A stretch of 39,018 bases of DNA from Solimonas sp964507195 (GCA_964507195.1 CAZDPA010000017.1:1-39018), one strand, 5' to 3'; positions 8,850-16,870 are shown, numbered from the stretch's first letter. Program-made: numbers and translations. The notes: generated by a model from the letters alone, not told the origin.

Positions 8850-8894
8850 TCCCGCGACTGCGCGCGCAAAGCGCCAGTCCGGTTGTCCTGCAGG

Positions 8895-8923
8895 GCCCGG
8901 CATCGCAAGATGCCGGGCTTTTT
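8895..8923 (+). terminator. Rho-independent terminator after DUF3015 gene
   Basis: A perfect 10-bp stem (gcccggcatc / gatgccgggc) closed by a GCAA tetraloop and followed by TTTTT, 46 bases after the stop codon. Confidence 0.95.
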
Positions 8924-8940
8924 GTTGGTACTCGAATTCC

Positions 8941-10824
8941 ATGCACACCATGCGTGCACTCGTCCTTGCCTTGACCACTTTGCTTGCCCTGCAGTCGGCC
9001 CCGGGTTGGTCGGCCGATGATGCGTGGGCGCAGGCCGAAGGCAGCCAGCTCTGGCAACGCAAGGAATGGCTGACGCTGGTTCACTACAAGGCCGGCGAAG
9101 GCCTGAGCGCGGGATCCTGGCGCAGTCAGGCCGACGATGCGCGCTTCTTCCTCGCCGAGACCGGACCGCAGGACCCACGTGCTGAGCTGCAAGCCACGCT
9201 GGCTGCCTTCGCCGCACCAGCCGAGCAGGGCAACGAGCACGCACAATGCCGTTTCGTCGCGCGCCTGAACTGGCTGCGCAGCGAGCTTGATCTGGGCGAT
9301 CTGCCGCAACCCGACTGCGCCGAATACCGCGAGTTTCGCAGTCTGGTCACCGCCCGGCGCACGGTGCTGGTGTTCCCATCCTATTACCTCGGCAGCCCCT
9401 CATCGATGTTCGGCCACACCCTGCTGCGGCTCGATTCGGGTGAGGCCGATGGTGGCACCGAATACCTGTCGTCCGCGGTCAATTTCGGCGCTGTCGTCGA
9501 CCCCGACGACAGCGGGCTGTTCTATGCCTTCAATGGCCTGACCGGCGGATATCCGGGGCAGTTCGCAGTCGACCATTACTACAAGAAAATCCAGGAATAC
9601 AACGAAGGCGAGAACCGCGATATCTGGGAGTACTCGCTGAACCTCAGCGAGATCGAGACCGAGCGCCTGATCCAGCATCTTTGGGAGCTGCGCGGCATCA
9701 AGTTCGCGTATTACTTCTTCGACGAAAACTGCTCCTACCGCGTGCTCGAACTGCTCGAGTTCGCCCGCCCCGGCGTCGATCTGACCAGCGCCTTTCCGCT
9801 GACCGCGATCCCGATCGACACCGTGCGATCGGTGCAGCACGCGGGCATGGTGCAGGACAAACGCTTCCGCCCCGCCAACGGCACCGTGCTCAAGCAGCGA
9901 CTGGCCGGCATTCCGTCTTCACTGCATGCAACGGTTGTCGAGTTGAGCCAATCGCCTGAACGCCTCGACGACGCCGATCTGCAGACGCTGGATCCGGCGA
10001 TGCGCGCCCGCGTGATCGAAGCGGCGTACAAATACCTGCGCTATTCACAGACCAATGCTGCACGCGACCCGACGGTGGCGCGACGCAGCTTCCTGCTGTT
10101 GCAGGCCCTGCAGCAGGCCGCACCCGATCTGCCGCAGGACGACAAACCGGTGGATCCCGACACCTCACCGGATCTCAGCCACGGCAGCCGTCGACTGGCC
10201 GCCGGCGTGTGGACCGAAGAGGAGCGCGAGTACCTCAGTCTCAGCCTGCGCCTTTCGCTGCACAGCCTGCAGGAGAATCGCAACGGCTTTCCAGCCGGCG
10301 CGCAGATCAACCTCGGCAACTTCGACCTGCGCATCGAAGATGACGGCAACGCCGACCTGAATCGCTTCGACGTCGTCGACATTGTCTCGCTCGCGCCGCG
10401 CAACCGCTTCTTCAAACCGCTGTCCTGGGCCGTGCGGACCGGTGTCGAACGCCAGTGGACCGGTGGCCGCGAGCATCGGGTCGCGCATGTGAATGGCGGC
10501 GGCGGCGTGACTACTACGCTATTTCCGGGCGGATTGATCTACGGCCTGGCGACCGCGCGGCTGGAGAACAACTACGGCTTCGACGATCCCGTGCAGCCAG
10601 CGGTGGGTGTGCGCACCGGCCTGTTGATGGACGCCGGCCTGCTGACCATGCACTGGGAACTCGGCGTCGAGAAATTCGCCAATGGCGAGGAACGCGTGCG
10701 GGTCGAGCTGCAGAACAATCTGCGCCTGTCACGCAATCAAGCGTTGAATCTGGAAGTGCTGTGGCGCGACCAGCAGCCTGAAGACACACTGGCGCTTGGC
10801 CTGCGGTATCAGTACTACTATTGA
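8941..10824 (+). CDS. DUF4105 (Lnb N-terminal) periplasmic protein with C-terminal barrel-like domain
   Basis: A 627-residue protein with an N-terminal signal peptide (LVLALTTLLALQSAPGWSA). Residues about 140-310 carry the DUF4105/Lnb N-terminal periplasmic domain, with FPSYYLGSPSSMFGHTLLRL, YSLNLSEIETERLIQHLWEL and YYFFDENCSYRVLELLE. The conserved His (FGHT) and Cys (ENCSY) are the residues expected of a papain-like (NlpC/P60-type) active site. The C-terminal half, ending in ALGLRYQYYY with a terminal aromatic, looks like beta-strands of an outer-membrane-associated barrel. Function is unknown; an envelope hydrolase role is plausible. The stop overlaps the ATG of the next lipoprotein gene (TGATG), so the two are translationally coupled. 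Confidence 0.88.
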   Translation: MHTMRALVLALTTLLALQSAPGWSADDAWAQAEGSQLWQRKEWLTLVHYKAGEGLSAGSWRSQADDARFFLAETGPQDPRAELQATLAAFAAPAEQGNEHAQCRFVARLNWLRSELDLGDLPQPDCAEYREFRSLVTARRTVLVFPSYYLGSPSSMFGHTLLRLDSGEADGGTEYLSSAVNFGAVVDPDDSGLFYAFNGLTGGYPGQFAVDHYYKKIQEYNEGENRDIWEYSLNLSEIETERLIQHLWELRGIKFAYYFFDENCSYRVLELLEFARPGVDLTSAFPLTAIPIDTVRSVQHAGMVQDKRFRPANGTVLKQRLAGIPSSLHATVVELSQSPERLDDADLQTLDPAMRARVIEAAYKYLRYSQTNAARDPTVARRSFLLLQALQQAAPDLPQDDKPVDPDTSPDLSHGSRRLAAGVWTEEEREYLSLSLRLSLHSLQENRNGFPAGAQINLGNFDLRIEDDGNADLNRFDVVDIVSLAPRNRFFKPLSWAVRTGVERQWTGGREHRVAHVNGGGGVTTTLFPGGLIYGLATARLENNYGFDDPVQPAVGVRTGLLMDAGLLTMHWELGVEKFANGEERVRVELQNNLRLSRNQALNLEVLWRDQQPEDTLALGLRYQYYY

Positions 10825-11675
10825 TGCGCATGGTTTTCCGACGCGCACTGTCGCTGCTTCTGTTCCTTTGCATCGGCCTGTCCGGTTGCACCTCGGTCTT
10901 CGTGCACCCGGATCGCATCGCCCATCTGCAGGAACGCCCCTTCGGCACGCCGACTGAAGACGTCTGGATCAAAACGCGCGATGGCAGCCGCCTGCACGCG
11001 CTGTACATGCCGGCGCAGGGCGCGCGTCGCGCCACCGTGCTGCATCTGCACGGCAACGCCGAGAACGTCAGCTCGCACGCGCACATGGTGAGCTGGCTGC
11101 CGGCGCAGGGTTACGCGGTACTGGCGCTCGACTACCGCGGCTATGGGCGCTCCGAAGGCGAAGCCGATGTCGACACGATTCACCAGGACGCCGAAGACGC
11201 GCTGGCCTGGCTTGCCGCGCGGGGCGAACACGACACCGGTCGGCTGATCGTCTTTGGCCAGAGCATCGGCGGGTCGGTCGCGATCCGCCTGATCGCAAGC
11301 TCGCCGTGGCGGGCGCACGTCGCCGCCGTCGTTGCCGACAGCGCGTTTTCCAGCTATCGCCGCATCGCGCGTGAAAAGCTCTCGCAGCTGTGGTTGACCT
11401 GGCCACTGCAATGGCCGTTGTCGCTGCTGATCTCCGACCACTACGCTGCGATCGATGTCGTCGCCGACATCAGCCCGATTCCGCTGCTGCTGATCCATGG
11501 CGAGCGCGACTTCATCGTTGATCCCAGCCACACAAAGCGCCTGTACGACGCGGCACGCGAGCCGAAATCACTGTGGCTGATTCCGGAAGGCACGCATATC
11601 GATGCCATGCATCGCAAGGCCGAGCGTGCGCGCTTCCTGGAGTTCCTGAACGACGCCGTGCGGCGCACGAAATGA
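10824..11675 (+). CDS. Alpha/beta hydrolase lipoprotein (Bem46/ABHD13-like)
   Basis: A 283-residue alpha/beta hydrolase of the S33/Bem46-YfhR type. The N terminus has a hydrophobic stretch ending in lipobox LSGC (Cys22), so it is probably membrane-anchored on the periplasmic side. Motifs in order: HLHGNAEN (oxyanion loop), LALDYRGYGRSEG, nucleophile elbow GQSIGG, IPLLLIHGERDFIVDP (acid) and EGTHIDAMH (catalytic His). The set of Ser-Asp-His looks complete. The ATG at 10824 shares bases with the upstream TGA. An alternative in-frame ATG lies at 10830. The substrate is unknown; coupling to the DUF4105 gene suggests a shared envelope role. Confidence 0.9.
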   Translation: MRMVFRRALSLLLFLCIGLSGCTSVFVHPDRIAHLQERPFGTPTEDVWIKTRDGSRLHALYMPAQGARRATVLHLHGNAENVSSHAHMVSWLPAQGYAVLALDYRGYGRSEGEADVDTIHQDAEDALAWLAARGEHDTGRLIVFGQSIGGSVAIRLIASSPWRAHVAAVVADSAFSSYRRIAREKLSQLWLTWPLQWPLSLLISDHYAAIDVVADISPIPLLLIHGERDFIVDPSHTKRLYDAAREPKSLWLIPEGTHIDAMHRKAERARFLEFLNDAVRRTK

Positions 11676-11734
11676 ATTCCTGACAGCCCGGCGTTGCGGC
11701 ATCATGCAGGCTCAGGGTTGACCGGTTGCCTGCT

Positions 11735-12457
11735 ATGCGCGCCTTTCGCTACTACGACTTTCTGCTGGCCGGCATGGTTGCGGTGCTGCTGTGCTCGAAC
11801 CTGATCGGGCCAGGCAAGGTCTGCGCGATCACGCTGCCGCTGTTCGGTGAACTGTCGTTCGGCGCCGGCAACCTGTTCTTCCCGGTCGCCTACATCTTCG
11901 GCGACGTACTGACCGAGGTCTACGGCTATGCGCGCGCGCGTCGCGCGATCTGGGCCGGCTTCGCCGCGATGATCTTCGCAACAATCATGTCGGCCATTAT
12001 CGTCAACATGACACCCAGCCCCAACGAACCCTGGAACGCCACGCTGCAGCCGGCACTGGAAGTCGTCTTCGGCAACACCTGGCGCATCGTTGCTGCGAGC
12101 ATGCTCGCGTATTGGGTTGGTGACTTCGTCAATTCCTACGTGATGGCGAAGATGAAAGTCTGGAGCCAGGGCCGTCATCTTTGGATGCGCACGATCGGCT
12201 CGACTGGCTGCGGCCAGGCCGCCGACTCGCTGATCTTCTACCCGCTCGCGTTCTACGGTATCTGGACCAACGACGCGCTGATCGCCGTCATCATCTTCAA
12301 CTTCGCGATGAAGGTCACGGTCGAGATCGTATTCACGCCGCTGACCTACTTCGTCGTCAACCGCCTCAAGCGCGCTGAAGGCGTCGACATCTACGACACG
12401 GATACGAAGTTCACGCCGTTCTCGTTGAGTGATTCCGGGAACGAGAAATCGTTGTGA
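11735..12457 (+). CDS. yhhQ: Queuosine precursor transporter (VUT family)
   Basis: A 240-residue integral membrane protein of the YhhQ/VUT family, whose E. coli member imports the queuosine precursors preQ0 and preQ1. About six hydrophobic segments are visible, with the family patterns CSNLIGPGKVCAI, FGAGNLFFPVAYIFGDVLTEVYGYARARRAIW and WMRTIGSTGCGQAADSLIFYPLAF. The start is ATG 11735; a TTG at 11726 is in frame but has no better site. I looked for a preQ1 riboswitch in the 59-base leader and saw none. The base composition is that of the backbone; it falls immediately after this stop codon. Confidence 0.9.
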   Translation: MRAFRYYDFLLAGMVAVLLCSNLIGPGKVCAITLPLFGELSFGAGNLFFPVAYIFGDVLTEVYGYARARRAIWAGFAAMIFATIMSAIIVNMTPSPNEPWNATLQPALEVVFGNTWRIVAASMLAYWVGDFVNSYVMAKMKVWSQGRHLWMRTIGSTGCGQAADSLIFYPLAFYGIWTNDALIAVIIFNFAMKVTVEIVFTPLTYFVVNRLKRAEGVDIYDTDTKFTPFSLSDSGNEKSL

Positions 12458-12894
12458 TTGATTAGTGACAACTAACTTGGTCCAACTACAATTAACTCGG
12501 TCCAAGTTTTGTAATCGTTATCCTACGCACTGACCGGCACCGGCAGCTCCTGAGCGTTTCCGAGTCGTCGCCTTGGTATCGCATCGGCCCCAATCGGTAG
12601 CGGGCATTCGCTTTATCGCAGCATCTGCCGCGACCGGGCGAATCTCGGATCGAACCAGCCGAAGTCGAGGTCGATATCCTCATTGCAGGCAAACAAGCGA
12701 GGCGCTTAGAGCGAGCGCCCCCTACGGGCGAGCGTTTGTGGATTCACGTCCCACCCGGCGCACGAGCGTATAGCTCGTTATCCTCAAAATAGCCGAGTGA
12801 CGGTCGAATCTAGCGGACCGCTGATCGCTGCTACCTAACCCTCAGGCCGCCGGGTATGCTCCGCCAATAGAACGAGAACTGTCGAGGAGTCGTC
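12458..12894. other. Island left boundary: non-coding, decayed coding traces
   Basis: This 437-base stretch starts the shift to lower GC. It holds the paired operator-like words at 12473-12505. On the minus strand between 12705 and about 12527 one frame reads protein-like text (ACNEDIDLDFGWFDPRF, later RRRLGNAQELPVPVSA) broken by a TAA at 12613-12615, which looks like a decayed gene of unknown origin. A GC hairpin (cgccccctacgggcg) lies near 12715. No tRNA, att site or intact gene is seen. The promoter of the DGQHR gene must lie near the right end. Confidence 0.4.
12473..12505. repeat. Two direct 13-bp words at 20-bp period
   Basis: TAACTTGGTCCAA at 12473-12485 is repeated as TAACTCGGTCCAA at 12493-12505, one mismatch, exactly 20 bases apart. 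The core ttggtccaa is a near-palindrome. Two-turn spacing suggests a protein-binding site such as an operator; a recombination scar is the alternative. Confidence 0.5.
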
Positions 12895-15225
12895 GTGGCT
12901 GAGTCGGAATCGCCCTTAGAGCCGCTTTTGGATACCGAGCGCGACTTGCGCAGAGAATATCGCCGACGAAATAGCATTTGGGAGTTGAAGTCGGTATCGC
13001 ACGCCGACGAAGAGGCCCAGGTTCAATTGGGCTGGTCAATTCATCGGCGCCTCAAAACGACTGTAAAGCTCCAAAAGGAGCGTCCACTAGACGAGCGACT
13101 TGAAAATAAGTGGTGGACCCTGCTGTACAAGATGGGGTACCAGGAGATGAATGCGGGGCGGCAGTTTCGCATTCTCATGAAGCGGCGCAATCAGGTTGAA
13201 GGCAAGAAGCAGATCGATGTATTTGCTCGAGACGACGAGACAGTCATCATCGCTGAATGTAAATCGTGCGAGCGCCTACGCAGTCGCAGCCTGCAGAAGG
13301 ACATTGAAGAGTTTGGCGCCCTGAAAGGAGACCTTTCCGGTGCCATCAAAAAATTCTACGGCGCTGACTTCAAGCCCAAGATTCTTTGGTTCTTCGTTAC
13401 AGAGAATGTGATCTGGTCTGACGAAGACATCGCTCGCGCAAAAGCGCAAAACATTAAGCGCGTCACCGAGAATGAGCTGCCCTACTACACACAGCTCGTG
13501 GAGCACTTAGGCCGAGCAGCCAGATTTCAGTTTCTTGCAGAGTTCCTCAAAGACCAGCCGATTCCCGGCCTCGAAAACCTCAAAATCCCGGCAACACGCG
13601 GAAAGCTAGGTGGCAAGACTTTCTATTCATTCGTCACCACGCCGCGTCATCTCTTGAAAATTGCGTTTGTTAACCATCGGACGTTGGATGACCCCGAAGG
13701 TCATCCTACATATCAGCGTTTAATTCAGAAGACCCGACTCCGTGACATCGGGAACTTCATCGTTGAAGGTGGCTATTTTCCGAACAATCTGCTCATCAGC
13801 TTCATCAAGGAGCCACGGTTCGACATTCTTGAGAAGGACATTCATACCGACGTCCACTACGGTCAGCTTTACCTGCCCAGCACCTATAAGTCGGCATGGA
13901 TAATCGACGGTCAACATCGTTTGTACGGCTATGCAAATTTGCCGGAGAAACACCTCGACGAGAAGCTCGTCGTGGTTGCATTTGATGGACTGAAAAAGAA
14001 TGAAGAAGCCAACTTGTTCGTGACCATCAATCATGAGCAGAGATCGGTGCCAAAAAATCTACTCGACGATCTTGAAGGGCAACTTAAGTGGGGCTCGGAA
14101 GATCCGAATGAGCGGATCGGTGCTTTGGCTGCCAGGATTCTGCAGCAAGTAAATCGCGACCTCAGCAGCCCGTTTTACAATCGCTTCACCGCTGAGGGGC
14201 TGAAATCGACGAACAAGGCTTGCCTCACGCTGCCCCAAGTAAAGTCCGGCATTCGCCGATCGAAGCTCGTCGGCATTGCAGTCACGAAAAGCGACTACGA
14301 GAAAGGGTTGCTCTGTGGCTCGACCGACAACGCCACGCTGCTTCGCGCCCAGAAGGTTTTCAATGGGTACTTCGGTGCAATCTCGAACGCCGACATTGTT
14401 CGCTGGGACAAGGGTCGTGAAGGCAGGATTTGCACCAACGAGGGCGTCCAAGCGTTCACCCTACTACTAGGAGAGATAGCGCACTACCTGTTCAAGGGCG
14501 ACGTGGGAAAATTCCTCAAAAGGAGCGAACAGCAGCTCTTGGCGGACATTTCTCCTCTTATTGAGCCAATACTTACGTTCATTCAAACGGGGGGGCCAGC
14601 AGTCGATGAGACGTTCACCGTACCCTTCGGCAGCGGAGGTCCAAAGGAGTACTTATTTCGCCTCGTTCGCCTAATTCGCCCCTCCTTCCCAGATTTCGGG
14701 CCGGATGACTTCGAAAAATGGGAACTTGCACAACGCGAAGACCTCAGGCGACAAGCGGATGACCAACTGCAGAAGATCGAGCTCCGTGTGCGTAAGCATA
14801 TTTTCACTGTTTTTCGCCAACTTTTCGGCGAAGTGAAGGATGCGTACTTTGACAAAGGCGTCTCCAACAGAGAGTTCAAGATCAATGCATTGAAGAAATC
14901 GATGGAGTACGAGATTGAAGATCGTGGCCCGCCGGAGACTTACCTCGATTTCATTGAGTTGAAGAAGATTGTTGAGGCTAAGGACCGTTGGAAGCTATTT
15001 AAGCCTGTCTTTGACATTCCCTTGCGCGATACGCCGAAAGGTCAAGCGAAGAACATCGACTGGATGGAACGGATCAATGAGCTCCGGCGAATCCCGGCGC
15101 ATCCGGCGGAGGGGCGAACTTATAAAGCGGATGATTTCGATCTAATCGATCTGATCTGCAATACACTGGAGACTCGAATCTCTACATTTAACTACGAGGC
15201 GGTTTCGCTCAATGACATCAGCTAG
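12895..15225 (+). CDS. PD-(D/E)XK nuclease-DGQHR domain fusion with C-terminal Rx4H motif
   Basis: A 776-residue protein starting at GTG 12895 after a gaggag site. Three parts can be seen. (1) Residues about 60-200 carry a PD-(D/E)XK nuclease signature: Asp108 in KQIDVFARDD, then a hydrophobic strand and AECK with Glu121 and Lys123, followed by ILWFFVTENVIW. (2) Residues about 245-470 are a DGQHR domain, as in DndB of DNA phosphorothioation systems, with DGQHR at 338-342 and the companion TINHEQRSVPKNL. (3) The last about 110 residues are helical and contain INELRRIPAHP, an Rx4H motif (Arg731, His736) as found in HEPN ribonucleases; this last assignment is tentative. It overlaps the methyltransferase gene by 14 bases. 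GC content is clearly lower than the flanks. No dndACDE or sspABCD partners are present, so a role in modification-linked defence is inference. Confidence 0.8.
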   Translation: MAESESPLEPLLDTERDLRREYRRRNSIWELKSVSHADEEAQVQLGWSIHRRLKTTVKLQKERPLDERLENKWWTLLYKMGYQEMNAGRQFRILMKRRNQVEGKKQIDVFARDDETVIIAECKSCERLRSRSLQKDIEEFGALKGDLSGAIKKFYGADFKPKILWFFVTENVIWSDEDIARAKAQNIKRVTENELPYYTQLVEHLGRAARFQFLAEFLKDQPIPGLENLKIPATRGKLGGKTFYSFVTTPRHLLKIAFVNHRTLDDPEGHPTYQRLIQKTRLRDIGNFIVEGGYFPNNLLISFIKEPRFDILEKDIHTDVHYGQLYLPSTYKSAWIIDGQHRLYGYANLPEKHLDEKLVVVAFDGLKKNEEANLFVTINHEQRSVPKNLLDDLEGQLKWGSEDPNERIGALAARILQQVNRDLSSPFYNRFTAEGLKSTNKACLTLPQVKSGIRRSKLVGIAVTKSDYEKGLLCGSTDNATLLRAQKVFNGYFGAISNADIVRWDKGREGRICTNEGVQAFTLLLGEIAHYLFKGDVGKFLKRSEQQLLADISPLIEPILTFIQTGGPAVDETFTVPFGSGGPKEYLFRLVRLIRPSFPDFGPDDFEKWELAQREDLRRQADDQLQKIELRVRKHIFTVFRQLFGEVKDAYFDKGVSNREFKINALKKSMEYEIEDRGPPETYLDFIELKKIVEAKDRWKLFKPVFDIPLRDTPKGQAKNIDWMERINELRRIPAHPAEGRTYKADDFDLIDLICNTLETRISTFNYEAVSLNDIS

Positions 15226-16027
15226 CGAGACTCCTCTCGTACCTGTTCTCAAGTGGGCCGGCGGTAAGCGCTGGTTGATCGGCCACGACCAGAATTTGTT
15301 CCCGGCCACTTTCAATCGCCTGATCGAACCATTTGCCGGCGGTGCCGCAGTGTTCTTCTGCTTGGCTCCGACAAGGGCATGGCTCAACGACGTCAACGTG
15401 GACCTGATCGATACTTATCGTGCGATCGCAGGAGATTGGAGAGCGGTGGTGCGCCTTCTAAATATGTACCAGCGCAACCACTCCGAGGAGTTCTACTACA
15501 AGGCGCGAGACTCCAAACCGCGTTCATTGGCGGGGCGCGCGGCCAAGTTCATTTATCTCAACCGAACTTGCTTCAATGGCTTGTATAGAGTCAATCTCAA
15601 CGGAGACTTCAATGTCCCGATCGGCACCAAGTCTTCCGTCCTACTTCCGGAAGACGATTTTGCTGAGGCCGGCCTGCGCTTGAGCAAAGCTCGCCTGACG
15701 ACGTGGGATTTTGAGCGTGTGATTAACCAAGCTCTCGAAGGTGACTTCGTGTTTGCTGACCCGCCATACACCGTTCGTCACAACTTGAACGGCTTTATCA
15801 AATACAACGAGAAGCTCTTCTCCTGGGCGGATCAGGAACGATTGCACGATGCGCTGGTTCGGGCAAGTGAAAGAGGAGCGCATGTTGTTATGAGTAACGC
15901 GGATCACGCGAGCATTCGCGAACTCTACGCAGACTCGCAGGAGATGCATTCAGTCACTCGGCAAAGCGTCATGGCCGCATCATCTGAGAAAAGAAAAGTC
16001 ACGACAGAGCTGCTGGTTCGCATTTAA
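15212..16027 (+). CDS. Dam-like D12-class DNA N6-adenine methyltransferase
   Basis: A 271-residue adenine-specific DNA methyltransferase of the D12/Dam (alpha) class. The SAM-binding motif is KWAGGK (14-19) followed by EPFAGGAAVF (39-48); the catalytic motif DPPY is at 183-186. Between them lies the Dam-type signature YLNRTCFNGLYRVN with GDFNVPIG, the region that in E. coli and T4 Dam contacts GATC, so a GATC-like target is a reasonable inference. Length is typical of Dam proteins. It begins 14 bases before the end of the DGQHR gene, so the two are translationally coupled and expected to act together, with this enzyme probably marking self DNA. It shares the low GC of its partner. Confidence 0.93.
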   Translation: MTSASETPLVPVLKWAGGKRWLIGHDQNLFPATFNRLIEPFAGGAAVFFCLAPTRAWLNDVNVDLIDTYRAIAGDWRAVVRLLNMYQRNHSEEFYYKARDSKPRSLAGRAAKFIYLNRTCFNGLYRVNLNGDFNVPIGTKSSVLLPEDDFAEAGLRLSKARLTTWDFERVINQALEGDFVFADPPYTVRHNLNGFIKYNEKLFSWADQERLHDALVRASERGAHVVMSNADHASIRELYADSQEMHSVTRQSVMAASSEKRKVTTELLVRI

Positions 16028-16069
16028 CTTTCAGATCACTCGATCGGCACCAGCGCCCTCTGGGGCGAT

Positions 16070-16280
16070 CAACCGCTCAAGGCCTGACCAAAGGTCGGGT
16101 CGATTTCCTGAAAATCGACGATGTCCTTGCACCAGGCAGGATCGCGATGCGCGTTCCAAAATGGATTGGTGTCGGCAAGCACTTCGTCCAGGTACTGCAG
16201 AAAACCTAATCGGTGGCCCAAGGCATAAGTTACGCCGCTCTGGGAAGACCCCGTTAAGTTCCACCAAGCAGATGACGATC
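16070..16280 (-). pseudogene. C-terminal remnant of an unidentified protein
   Basis: One minus-strand frame, open from a TGA near 16275 to a TGA at about 16070, reads like a real protein end: GVTYALGHRLGFLQYLDEV, then ADTNPFWNAHRDPAWCKDI and QEIDPTFGQALSG, without a start codon. Composition (Trp, His, Asp, Phe) is unlike random GC-rich translation. I do not recognise the family. The 85-codon ATG frame over the same bases is less protein-like. It is probably the tail of a deleted accessory gene. Confidence 0.4.
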
Positions 16281-16434
16281 AATGGCATCGAAAGCTGACT
16301 GCGGCATCGCAGGCAGCGTTCTAGCTCCAGCGCATTTCCCGGAAGCCAGGTATCAGATGGGTGAGCCCGAATTCACTCGCGATGAAACTGAATATAAACT
16401 CTTACACATAGCGAATTAGATGTTCTAAAAACTA

Positions 16435-16497
16435 TATGTAGCTATTTATTGAAGTATTAGTTCAAGTTCTTTATAATTCTCTGTATGTAGCTATTAA
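16435..16497 (+). promoter_or_regulatory. AT-rich promoter/operator repeats upstream of hipB
   Basis: TATGTAGCTATTTA (16435-16448) recurs as TATGTAGCTATTAA (16484-16497), one mismatch in 14, 49 bases apart; each contains the palindrome TAGCTA. A third partial word (tatgta) overlaps the hipB start. HipB-type antitoxins repress their own operon by binding repeated operators, so these are good candidates. ttataat at about 16471 could be the -10 element. Confidence 0.55.
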
Positions 16498-16516
16498 ATT
16501 GCTCTATTCACTATGT

Positions 16517-16870
16517 ATGAAGAATAGCAAGATAACTAAAAGGCGTCCGGAAAGTTCGCGCGCGAGCGCCGCCCTCAAGGATGAGGACCGGGAGCTGCTG
16601 TCGCTGCTGGGACAGATCATCCGCGGCCGTCGCATCGAGATCGCCATGACCCAGAAGGAGGTGGCCGACCGGATGCTGATTGGTCAGGCCACGGTCGCGC
16701 GGATCGAAGAAGGCGATCCTCGGGTGGCGATGGGGTACTACCTGGGTGCTTGCCGCCTTGTCGGCGTATCGCTCCTGGAACCTGCAGACATGATCAAGGA
16801 AGCCAAGGGACTTGATAGCACCCGACGGCGGGCATCGAACCGCATGAGCACTGACGACAGGTTCTCCTGA
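16517..16870 (+). CDS. hipB: HipB-like XRE-family antitoxin
   Basis: A 117-residue protein with a central helix-turn-helix of the XRE/Cro type (LLGQIIRGRRIEIAMTQKEV, ADRMLIGQATVARIEEGDP, about residues 34-75). The N terminus is basic and the tail polar. Fold and position directly before hipA identify it as the antitoxin and autorepressor of a HipBA module. ATG 16517 is chosen because it opens the conserved part; the frame runs only six codons further upstream. The stop overlaps the hipA ATG (TGATG), giving coupled translation. The gene has higher GC than the AT-rich leader in front of it. Confidence 0.88.
   Translation: MKNSKITKRRPESSRASAALKDEDRELLSLLGQIIRGRRIEIAMTQKEVADRMLIGQATVARIEEGDPRVAMGYYLGACRLVGVSLLEPADMIKEAKGLDSTRRRASNRMSTDDRFS

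Larger units (their letters stand above)
16028..16516. other. Intergenic region: gene remnant and AT-rich hipBA promoter
   Basis: 489 bases without an intact gene. The left half holds a minus-strand coding remnant (see 16070-16280). The right part, from about 16385, is strikingly AT-rich and carries repeated operator-like words before hipB. Confidence 0.6.

Noticed and set aside
11676..11734. Possible preQ1 riboswitch before yhhQ
   Set aside because: The 59-base leader lacks the short GC stem and the A-rich tail of preQ1 aptamers.
12473..12505. Possible CRISPR-like repeats
   Set aside because: Only two short words at 20-base period, no spacers of regular length and no cas genes.
12895..16027. 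Classification as a Dnd or Ssp phosphorothioation system
   Set aside because: No cysteine desulfurase, DndC/D/E or SspB-D homologue is present in the window; the partner is a methyltransferase.
16031..16288. An 85-codon minus-strand frame with ATG
   Set aside because: Its text is Arg/Cys/Pro-rich and unlike a folded protein; another frame over the same bases is far more protein-like.
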